The notes beneath the pieces are model-generated. The model was not told the DNA's origin, did not search any database, and saw nothing but the letters and a program-made list of their open reading frames with translations. A program made the position numbers and the translations under genes. Positions 20,261 through 28,664 of a stretch of DNA of 64,000 nucleotides are shown in pieces. Source of the stretch: Isoetes taiwanensis (Eukaryota > Streptophyta > Lycopodiopsida > Isoetales > Isoetaceae); NCBI GenBank assembly GCA_021234155.1, contig JAJEKV010000071.1, positions 5,268,483 through 5,332,482 on the forward strand, written 5' to 3'. Position 1 is the stretch's first letter; each line of letters starts with the position of its first letter.

Positions 20261-22425
20261 ACCTTCCCCAAATCGAACCAGGCCAGGACTTTGCGCGGCT
20301 TCCTCACCAGAGGCGAGAGGCCAGACTCCAAAAGATGGACCTCAGAAAGGTTATCGAGGAGGCGACCTTTTTGTGTTGCAGCTCCTGCGGGAGGGCAAAT
20401 GCCAATGCCCTCTTCCCCTCCCTCCCCCCCTCCTCTTGGGAGCTCAATTTTCCTATCCGACCGTTGAATCTGCCATTCAAGTAACCTGCTTCGAGCAGGC
20501 TCAAAAAAATCCAAGATCCACGAAGCGTCTTGCGGGTTAACCGCGTAGAAAACCAAATGTTTTGTCATTCGGGCAGTACAAAGGCTCCGGAATGGAGATT
20601 CGACTTCGCCATGCCATCCGGAACGGCGAAATTACCCTAGGGACCAAGTTACACGGTCATTTTTGAGTGCGAAAGAAACACAAACCCTCTACATGGCGAT
20701 TGCGGCCACCTCTTAGACCAATTGACTACGAACATGTTAGACATGAGCTACTTTGGCGCTTCTTGGAAAAGGGGTAGTCTTCTGCCCACGAAACTTGGTC
20801 TCCAGGGTAATGTCAATGTTTTGAGTCTATTGGCAGAGTCAGTTCACAGTTCCGGAGTGGAAAAGTTGCCCTACCGTGGCCAGGGTTCTTTGGGAGAGGA
20901 CTTTTGGGGCAAACTGCTTCCGGAAGGTTTTAAGGTTCTGTCCTTAAGGTTCTTCTGGCATCAACACCCTCCCTCTACGTGGATCCTGGTCGAATCTGAG
21001 TAGGATACGGCCTCCGAAATGTAAACCCTGTGTGTTGCTAGGTTATTGAAAAGTTTGCGTTATGGAGGTCGAGTTTTAGTCGGTTGCACTTGGGACATGG
21101 TCGAGAAGCTGAAGCAAAAAATATGAAGCAATAGGAACTGAGGGAATGGGGTTTGAAGTTATCCTCCTCCCAGTGTGGCAATTAGAATTCAAGAGCGCCT
21201 TTTGCAGTAGCAAAATTGTTTGGGATCATTCAGGATGGCCAATAGATCCAAACTCTGTTATTTCAGTTGCCATGGCTCCGCATGTGCGTTTAGCAAAGGT
21301 GCACCTAGCTATCCAAGAAAATGACTACGTTTGGCCACCAAACGTAAACCCCAATGTGTTGCTAGGTTATTGTAAGGTTTACGTTTCGGAGGCCAAAACA
21401 TGGTCGTTTTCTTGGATAGCTAGGTGCACCTTTGTTAAATGCACATTCGGAGCCATGGCAACTGAAATAACAGAGTTTGGATCTATTGGCCATTCCGAAT
21501 GATCCCAAACAATTTTGCTACCGCAAAAGGCGCTCTTGACTTCTAATTGCTTCATTGGGAGGAAGCTAAACCCAAATCCCATTCCCTCAGTTCCTATTGC
21601 TTCATATTTTCAGCTTCAGCTTCAGCTTCTCGACCATGTCCCAAGTGCAACCGACTAAAACTCGACCTCCATAACGCCAAACTTTTCAATAACCTAGCAA
21701 CACTGGGGTTTACATTTTGGAGGTCGTATCCTACCGGATTCGACCAGGATCTTGCACAATGTCATCACGTAGAGGGAGGGTGTTGATGCCAGAATACGGA
21801 CCCTTAAAACCTTTCGGAAGCAGTTTGCCCCAAAAGTCCTCTCCTGCAGGTCCCTGGCCACGGACGGGCAACTCTCCCACTCCAAAACTATGAACTGACT
21901 CTGTTAATGGACTCAAAATGTCGACTTTACCATGGGGACCAAGTTTCGTGGGCAGAAGACCACCCCTTCTCCAAGAAGCACCAAAGTAGCTCATGTCCAA
22001 CACGTTCGTAGTCAATTGGCCTAGGAGGTGGCTGTGGAACACCGCTATGTAGAGGGTTCATGTTTCTTTCGTTGCCCAAAATGACCATGTAACTTGGTCC
22101 CTGGAGTAATTTCACCATTCCGGACGACATGACGAAGTCGAATCTCCATTCCAGAGTCTTTGTACTGCCCGAACGACAAAACACTTGGTTTTCTACGCAA
22201 CCAAACTCCTCTACATAAATTTCAAAGGTTATCATATTTCTTGCATAAAGTCCTAGTCATCATATCCATGTCACCATATCATCTAGCCATGTCATCTAAA
22301 ATTTGCCAACATCACCTAATGAAAAGACCAAAGATGGACATCTTTTCATTTTTGGCCTAGTCAAAACTTGACCTTGCTTATTTGGCATGCCATGTCACCA
22401 CTTCGGGTGCCTAGGTGGCATGCTT
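19990..22425. repeat. 2.4-kb foldback (long inverted repeat)
   Basis: The left arm (about 19,990-21,345) and right arm (about 21,383-22,425) are inverted copies, with a short centre containing GTGTTGCTAGGTTATTG. Mirror markers include TGCACCTAGCTATCCAAG (21,301) against CTTGGATAGCTAGGTGCA (21,412), and matching translated blocks MSYFGASW on opposite strands. The right arm lacks about 300 bp present in the left (20,214-20,520). As the direct copy near 19,920 retains the start of that part, the right arm probably lost it. The open frames in the arms (for example 20,722-21,003) resemble no known protein. A transcript would form a very long hairpin. Confidence 0.85.
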
Positions 22426-23530
22426 GAGCCTAGGTGGCATGCCTGAGCCGCCTTGGCATGTTGGAGCCTAGATGGCATGTTGGAGCTTGCGTGTCATGTT
22501 GGAGTCACCTTGGCATGTTTAAGCCTAGGTGGCATGTTTGAGCCAACTTGGCATGTTGGAGTCCACGTGGCATGTTGGAGCCTAGGTGGCATGTTGGTGG
22601 CATGTTTGAGCCACCTTGGCATGTTTGAGCCTAGGTGGAATGTTGGAGCCACCTTGGCATGTTTGAGCCACCTTGGCATGTTTGAGCCTAGGTGGCATGT
22701 TGGAGCCCCCGTGGCATGTTTGAGCCACCTTGGCATATTGGAGCCTAGATGGCATGTCTGAGCCATCTTGGCATGATGGAGCCTAGGTGGAATGTTGGAG
22801 CCACCTTGGCATGTTGGAGCCTAGGTGGCATGTTTGAGACACCTTGTCATGTTGGAGCCTAGGTGGCATGTTGGAGACGGCGTGGCATGTTTGAGACCCC
22901 TTGTCATGTTGGAGCCTAGGTGGCATGTTGGAACCCACGGGCATGTTGGAGCCCACCTTGGCATGTTTGAGCCACCTTGGCATGTTGGAGCCTAGGTGGC
23001 ATGTTGGAGCCTTGGTGGCATGTTTGAGCCACCTTGGCATGTTCGAGCCTAGGTGGAATGTTGGAGCCCGGTGATGGCCTGTTCGAGCCACCTTGGCAGC
23101 GTTGGAGCCCTAGGGTGGCACGTTGGAGCCCTTTGGCATGTTTGAGCCATGGAGCGTGATGGCATATTTGAGCCACCTTGGCATGTTTGAGCCTAGGTGG
23201 CATGTTGGAGCCACCCACTGCATGGGAGGCTAGATGGCATGTTGGAGCCACCTTGGCATGTTGGAGCCTAGGTGGCATGTTGGAGACCACATGACATGTT
23301 TGTGCCACCTTGGCATGTTGGAGCCTAGGTTGCATGCTGGAGCCCACCTTGGCATGCTTGAGCCACCTTGGCATGTTGGAGCCTAGGTGGCATGTTTGAG
23401 CCACCTTGGCATATTCGAGCCTAGGTGGAATGTTGGAGCCACCTTGGCATGTTGGAGCCTAGGTGGCATGTTGGAGGCCAGCGTGGTATGTTTGAGCCAC
23501 CTTGGCATGTTGGAGCCCGGATGGCATGTT
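22415..23530. repeat. Minisatellite of 19-bp units in a 38-bp higher-order repeat
   Basis: Nearly 60 units alternate between GCCTAGGTGGCATGTTGGA and GCCACCTTGGCATGTTTGA. Small indels break the phase near 22,930-23,230. The unit length is not a multiple of three, so several frames stay open. These spurious frames encode runs like HLGSNMPRWLKHA and are not proteins. The array abuts the foldback's right arm, whose outer edge has one degenerate unit. Confidence 0.9.
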
Positions 23531-23879
23531 GAAAGGTATACTTCCTCTCTCTCTCTTTGTTACTTTAGAGAGAGAAATTGAATTTAGAGCAGTCTTTCAA
23601 TTAACTTTTGGGTCTTCAACCTTTGACTTCAAGTGTTCAAGATGCTTAGGTGATCAAATGTCCTTCAAGAAATGCCTATATGATGCCAAACTATCCATTT
23701 TTGGTTCTTCATATCAACTTCTACAAGTTGCGATGGATGTCTTCAATTTTCACGCTCTACAAGCTCACACAACACATGTATGAAGTCAAATGCTAGTGAA
23801 GTGTGTCAAACATATATAACTTTTGTATGCTGCCATTTTGTGGCAGTAATGGCATGTGGACAACTTGATCATACATGAA
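23531..23879. other. CACTA interior, no gene seen
   Basis: A CT-rich stretch (CTCTCTCTCTTTG) and ordinary AT-rich sequence occur between the minisatellite and the right subterminal repeats. Confidence 0.5.
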
Positions 23880-24175
23880 ATATTAGAAAACCTTAAAAAA
23901 CCACACCTCAAAAAAAAACTACCTTAAAAAACAACACCTGAAAAAAAACATCCCTTCAAAAAACCATACCGCCTGAGAAAACAACACATCCTTAAAAAAG
24001 AGACTACACCTCCTTTAGAAACCACCCATTCTTTAAAAAAAAAAACTACGTATCCTTAAGAAAAACTACAGCAGATCCTTGGAAAACCACACCCCCATAT
24101 ACGTGTAGGTTTTTTTCAAATCTTCAAAAAGACAATGCGTATTTTGTTTTTACTGTTGTTTTCAGCCGTGGACCA
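23880..24175 (+). repeat. Right subterminal repeat array of the CACTA-like element
   Basis: Repeated AAAAAACCACACC, AAAAAACAACACC and AAAAAACTAC motifs are the reverse complement of those at the left end. They run up to the terminal GGGGTTGTAGTG. Confidence 0.75.
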
Positions 24176-24193
24176 AATGTTGGGGTTGTAGTG

Positions 24194-26157
24194 TACATTT
24201 GTAGTCGGGCAGGGTTTAATAGAGATTAGTGGCTCGTTTAGGCATAAGAAATGCAAGAGGGTCAGTCTTAAAGGTGAACCCTTTGAAAATTATCAATGTT
24301 CTTTATGTGCTGCTATTCCGAAAGAGAGGGATTTTTACATGAGAGTGCATAGACAGACTGATGACAAGGTGGCAAGGGGATTTAGAACCACAAAATTATG
24401 TATTAGATCAGATTACTTGAATGCAATTGAGATGAAGAAGATGGCCAGGTCTGCAGTTCATGAGGTAAGGAAGTTACATAAGGAATTAATGTTTTCCAAA
24501 ATGAGAGTTACTGCATTGTCCATGAAAGAAATGTCGCTAAGAGGGAGTCTGGAGGAGTCAATGAACAGGGTATCCTTCTTCTTTAGGTGAGCTGGAATCC
24601 TGTTTGCTACTTTCAATTTGGTATTATCTTTAAAACTTTAGGTGCATAACAGGCTTTGGAGGCTGTGGTTGACGAACCACAACACGCATTCGTTGAGTAA
24701 GAACTTCATTAGTCGGGAAACCTTTATAGACGTGCAATTGTCATGCCATTTTTTTGTCTTTGCTAATAAAGTATTTTAGTTCGAATTAGGGCATTTAGAG
24801 TTGCCCTTACGAAGGCACCCGGATTAGGCATTATGTGAGAACTTCTTCTCTAAAATTCGGTGGCATGGTGCGAATGCTAAAGAGCCTATGGCCAGGGCAG
24901 ACTTGTTGGAGAGTGCCTCTGCCTCAATCATATTTCGTGAAGTTTCAAGCAGCCACTACCCTCCTGTTTCCTGCAGCACATGCTAAGCAAGAACACATTT
25001 GGGAAGAGTTAGAAAAGAAGGTAGATACCAATGGGGATGTGCTCACCTGTAACCTTGCAGATTACAGTAGCGTGGATACGGATGACAAGATTATCGAGGC
25101 CTTAAAAGGAAGGGCTTCTTTGCCGCACAAGCATTGTGTACAAGCGTTGGCATTACAATTGAGGAGAATGATGGCTGGTTTAGTGAGCCATGGAAGGCCG
25201 AAGATTGGTTTCATAGTAGTCGTGTGGTAGACCTGAGCTCTACCACATTGGGAGATGAGACCGATGCCACGGAAGAGAATATGGAGATTGAAGGTGAAGA
25301 TCCAAGGAACGAGGTAGTTAGTGAGGATGATGTGGCCAGGTCTGAATTACGACATGTGTTTGACGAAGTGTTAGATGAATGCGAGAGGAGGAAGCCATCT
25401 CATGTTTCTTGGCATGTTGTTATGGAAGGTAAGAAAATCTTCAAGTCAACTATAGTGAGTCATTTGAATGGGAATCCGTGGCTATCAAAGGACAGGTTGA
25501 CGAGGGTTAAGACTATGGTATATTCTATTGAAGAAAGTAATGTTGATGCACAAACTCTGCTCGGCATTGGGACAGATTGTGCAGTGTACTTCGAAGAACC
25601 AGTGGAATCAGCGGTGGCACCACAAACCAGACAAGCTTCAGCGAGAAAAAGGAACAAATCTGCTGCAATTCATAAGGTTTGGTATCTTGGTAGGGTACTT
25701 AGCATGAGGAGGAAATCTGGCAGTGCATGGAAAGAGAGTAGGGAGCCCGTGGACTTAGTTAAACGCCCGTCTTTTGAAGTTCAATTAAATCTGGCATATT
25801 ACAGTAAACATTGCAGCAAGGACGGCAAGTCCACTTGGTTTTACTTATGATCCGGCCGATAATCGACTTATAGACCTCGAAGTCTATCATATCTCTTGCA
25901 TCTTTAAGATATGAACCTGCCAAAAACATTTACCATCTGCATGATAATGACAGAGTACAGCTGAATAAGTTTGACCGTGAACAGAACATTGGTAGGGTAA
26001 TATTAAATTAGACGTCTTCAAATGGTTGAATTCTGCTACTAACTGTCTCTTCTCTTTCATTTTTTTTTTGTAGGTGACAAGGGCAAGTAGAAGGTCTAGG
26101 GAGTTCATAAGGTTCAGGCAGATATTTGTGAACTACTTTATCAATGATCATTTATGA
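24194..26157 (+). pseudogene. Long zinc-finger gene of the 13-kb transposon, 3' part
   Basis: This continues the exon broken by the CACTA element: SFRHKKCKR, then a possible zinc pair CSLC, and a helical Lys/Glu-rich stretch to 24,569. The GTATCC donor and the acceptor at 24,641 keep the frame (NR to VHNRLWRLW). Frames then change several times to 25,133. From about 25,134 to 25,850 a 238-codon frame is intact: an acidic region, then a conserved-looking block (HVVMEGKKIFKSTIVSHLN, LSKDRLTRVKTMVY) and WYLGRVLSMRRK. A one-base shift at about 25,848 continues into YDPADNRLIDLE. A last intron (donor after GGTAGG, acceptor 26,073) leads to the final exon, rich in Arg/Ser, ending at 26,157. This is a nuclear-type protein I do not recognise; the C-terminal module could bind chromatin, but that is speculation. 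Confidence 0.6.
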
Positions 26158-26159
26158 TT

Positions 26160-26939
26160 AAAGCTACCATTTCAACAGTTTAAGTTTAAGAGCGTTTTTA
26201 CGCTTTGTATAAATCTCGTGCATGTTCTATTTGCTTTGCTTTACTTAATGCATTGTCTGTTTTGGAAACTGTGGATCTTGTTTAAACTTTACTTTGAATG
26301 CAATAAGCGATTGGCTACTTGGTTGCTTGTGGAACTAGTTAGTTAGGTGTGCTTTAAGCCTTTCAGATTCCATTACTCCATGATTTATTTCTGCAGCATT
26401 TACAGAAGCATAATAAAATGCTTCCAAAACAGCAGATGCTGTTACCCTACACTCTACTTTAAGGGCATGACGTGAAGACAATAAGACATAATCAAAATCA
26501 TACTTTAGAAACAACAAAACATACCTTTGTTTGAAGTCCGATTTGGTTAAGAACATTACATAAAAGAAACATATTAAGAGACAAAGTAAAACACAAGAAC
26601 AATGTAAAGCGCTTCATATTCATATTATAATAACATACTTTACAAAAAGGAAGGTTCACACTGCGCATGGCGGTTTACATCCCCTGTTTTTCATGGCCAT
26701 TTACAAAACAAAGCGGTCCTAAACGGATCGGATCGGAGCTTTACAAAAAAAAAAAGAGTCGGGGAGCTTTACAAAACAAGTTCGGGGATATTTCGTTATG
26801 GCAAATAAAAAACCTAAGCTATTATTATAGGCGTCCCGGAGGCATAACCGGGGCACAACTTAAGCGGATATCGAATAAGCGGGCGGAACGGAGGTCGACT
26901 AACGAGCGGGGCTTCAACCGATTGCCGGGAGGTGGCATC
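26160..26939. other. Region between the two convergent transposon genes
   Basis: It probably holds the two 3' untranslated regions. A-rich tracts (26,744-26,756) and GC-rich 26,820-26,940 are present, without further coding. The plus frame at 26,667-27,101 overlaps the small minus-strand gene and is a shadow. Confidence 0.5.
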
Positions 26940-27169
26940 CTAAGCAAACACATACTGATTGTTCCCTCTTGCACGGATTTTCATTTCCAAAAGCCGCTCA
27001 TCTGCAGGAGTCACCCGATCAACCCATTGCTGAAGGAGCTCCATGATCTTGCATGTGCACCACTTCCATGTAGGAAAATTTCGCGACAACCTTCAGCTTA
27101 GTGCCCTTGGGCTCTTCCTCAGGCGCGGCCTTCAGTGGGCACCCGGGCGGTGGTCTTAATCCGCGCCAT
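26940..27169 (-). pseudogene. Small gene with histone H3-tail-like N-terminus
   Basis: From the ATG at 27,169 the first residues after Met are ARIKTTARVPTEGRA. The universal H3 tail starts ARTKQTARKSTGGKA; nine of fifteen positions agree (A, R, K, T, A, R, T, G, A). A frameshift near 27,120 leads to EEEPKGTKLKVVAKFSYMEV, and a second near 27,045 leads to MELLQQWVDRVTPADERLLE, ending with a stop at 26,940. The reconstructed length is near 76-80 residues, with no histone fold after the tail. It sits just inside the right end of the 13 kb transposon, transcribed inward towards the long gene. It might mimic H3 to bind chromatin readers. Chance or capture of an H3 5' exon are alternatives. The two breaks show this copy is dead. 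Confidence 0.5.
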
Positions 27170-27766
27170 TGTCGAATGTGGGAGAGGAATAGGCGGATCG
27201 GGAGAAGGAGTGTCGGATCGGGAGAAGGAGAGGAATAGGCGCTAGAGGGAATGAGCTTCGATCGGGTTATGCCATTGGCGGCAGCTGCATGGCGAAGTTC
27301 ACCATAATGACGTCCTTAAAAGACGTGCCCGAAAATAAAATCATGACCAATAATTAATTTAAAGTCATTATTCAATAATCAATAATGAATTTCGTTATGA
27401 TGTCATCCTAAAATCGATTTAATTAAAATAAATAAAATTCCAGGCGTATTTCTTTCTTATTTTCTGGAGTGACCATTGAACTCAAATGGCGCCACGAAGA
27501 ACCCTAAATACTGATTGGATGCAACATTTGCGGACTGGATGTAAAAATACGGTAGAGGGTAGGATACATGAATGAAATTCGGACGTAAAAATAAGGTTGA
27601 GGGTAGGGCAAGAAGTGCTTAGACTGGGTGTAAAAGTATGGAATCGGGTATGATTCTTCGACAGTATGGGACCGTATACATAGGGGTTTCTATGGAGGGC
27701 CAGCTGTATACAGAGGGGTTTCTCCTGACTTGATGCACGCACATGCCATATGCCCCTTATATAGAG
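27170..27766. other. Right subterminal region of the 13-kb transposon
   Basis: It includes a purine-rich repeat (CGGATCGGGAGAAGGAG twice, 27,196-27,235) and two copies of GTATACANAGGGGTTTCT (27,674 and 27,708), plausible transposase-binding repeats. An AAATGGCGCC motif occurs at 27,484. It probably contains the promoter of the small gene on the minus strand. Confidence 0.5.
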
Positions 27767-27780
27767 GTGAACCCCCCGGG
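27767..27780 (-). repeat. Right TIR of the 13-kb transposon
   Basis: GTGAACCCCCCGGG is the exact inverted copy of the left end, followed directly by target duplicate ATCCTATT. Confidence 0.92.
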
Positions 27781-27788
27781 ATCCTATT

Positions 27789-28664
27789 GCAGTAAGCGCA
27801 TACTAACCCGGAATTTGAAGAAGAAATATGCTGCTGACCTTTAACTGCTTCTGCCAGCTGTTTGGAGACCTCCATAAGACTTTGCATACTCAATTCCAGC
27901 TTACTTGTGGCCTTGGCAACTTTAGCTTTTATTTCTTCTTCAATTTTGGTCTTCTTATCTTTAGCAAAGGCTGCTAAACATGGTTCGACCTCCTGGTCCC
28001 ATTCGCGATGGTTGTAGTCAGCTGCATACCCTGGTCCTTCCTCCTCAGGCAAAGAATGCTGCAATTTTGATAATTCTATGGCCTTAGAGAAGGCTTTATA
28101 GACTGAGTCCAATAGCCCCAAACTTTGCAGCTTGAACATCTTCCTGTATAACCTAGAATGTGGTTTCAGACCAGCCACGAAAAAACACACCATATGATCC
28201 GTAGGTGTCTTTACTTTCTGCTCCTGGCATCTCAGAAGATAAGAGTTAAATCTTTCCACAAAAAGATGTATGCTCTCGCCCCTCCTAATGGTCATAGTGC
28301 AAATTTCTTGTACCAACCCATTCTTGGTGCTCACGGTACCAAATCTTTCCAAGAAATTGTGCACCAATACCTCCCATGTGGTTATTTGATAGCTCTTTTG
28401 ATAAAGAAACCATCCCTTGGCATCTCCCTTCATTGCAAGACCAAAAACTGAAATCTTGTCTCCTTTCTTCTTACCAAAATCTGCATAATATTCCTTAAAG
28501 TGGCTCAAAAACTCAGTAGGATTTTTGGATCCGTCAAATGTAGGTACTGGAGTAGGCAGGTTTACTTCAATCTGGGGAAGAGGGGATCGAATGTATCTTA
28601 GCTACTGCTGTGCTACCTTCTCCTGCGTCAGCTTCTCCTGTAGTTTTGCTTTTGGGTGACATGC
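27789..28664 (-). pseudogene. Gypsy gag, N-terminal and central part
   Basis: A Met at 28,662 (MSPKSKTTGEADAGE) begins a frame that shifts near 28,590 into PTFDGSKNPTEFLSHFKEYY and continues as a 240-codon open frame. It shows the retrotransposon gag fold signature (GDAKGWFLYQ, FLERFG, then ESIHLFVERFNSYLLRC). A Lys/Glu-rich linker and the first half of a zinc knuckle (CAYCNR) end at the transposon insertion. The rest of the knuckle is at 14,710. The gag would coat the RNA in virus-like particles. Confidence 0.85.

Larger units (their letters stand above)
16828..24193. mobile_element. CACTA-like element, non-autonomous, nested in the transposon gene
   Basis: The ends are CACACTAACCCCAAAA and, in reverse complement, CACTACAACCCCAACA, flanked by TAC at 16,825-16,827 and 24,194-24,196, the 3 bp duplication of CACTA/EnSpm elements. 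Removing 7,366 bp and one TAC joins the gene frame through EPALQHTFVVGQGL without a break. Both ends carry dense subterminal repeats of GTGTAGTTTTT in inverted orientation, typical of this superfamily. The interior holds tandem repeats, a large foldback and a minisatellite. I find no TNPA, TNPD or DDE transposase coding. The first bases, CACAC rather than CACTA, are unusual on the left. Confidence 0.85.
14719..27780. mobile_element. 13-kb DNA transposon with C/G-rich TIR and 8-bp target duplication
   Basis: The left end is CCCGGGGGGTTCAC (14,719-14,732) and the right end is its exact reverse complement (27,767-27,780). A second shared box, ATGTGCGTG, lies 34-36 bp inside each end. Flanks are ATCCTATT at 14,711-14,718 and 27,781-27,788. 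Without the insert the retroelement zinc knuckle reads CAYCNRMGHSEARC, so the boundaries are certain. Inside are a long spliced plus-strand gene (15,119-26,157) and a small minus-strand gene (27,169-26,940), convergent in layout. Without its own CACTA passenger (16,828-24,193) it is about 5.7 kb. An 8 bp duplication is seen in hAT, P, Merlin and KDZ groups among others, but I see no recognisable transposase core, so the superfamily is open. Confidence 0.92.
9932..28664 (-). mobile_element. Minus-strand Ty3/gypsy (extra RNase H) retrotransposon split by three insertions
   Basis: Reading down the minus strand: gag (28,664-27,789), zinc knuckles and protease region (14,710-13,598), an extra RNase H (13,600-12,868), RT (12,457-11,474), RNase H (11,571-11,100) and integrase (11,050-9,932). 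The polyprotein is interrupted at 27,780/14,719, 13,293/13,047 and 12,840/12,479. At each joint the reading frame is continuous once the insert and one target copy are ignored. Dual RNase H is known from plant Tat-lineage gypsy elements, but the extra copy here sits upstream of RT. LTRs were not identified: the 3' end is cut by a LINE fragment and no clear primer site was found upstream of gag. Several stops and frameshifts make it non-functional. Confidence 0.85.

Noticed and set aside
20722..21003. Protein gene in the foldback (MSYFGASW frame)
   Set aside because: The same frame appears inverted in the other arm at 22,042-21,731 merely because of the inverted repeat. There is no known homology and a low-quality start context.
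22453..23404. Overlapping open frames encoding repeated HLGSNMPRWLKHA-like peptides
   Set aside because: They arise because a 19 bp minisatellite without stops is open in several frames and on both strands. There are no codon or splice features.
22415..23530. CRISPR array
   Set aside because: Units are directly adjacent without unique spacers, in plant DNA; it is a minisatellite.
26667..27101. 144-codon plus-strand frame
   Set aside because: It is antisense to the small H3-like gene and GC-rich subterminal DNA, with no motif and no conserved start.
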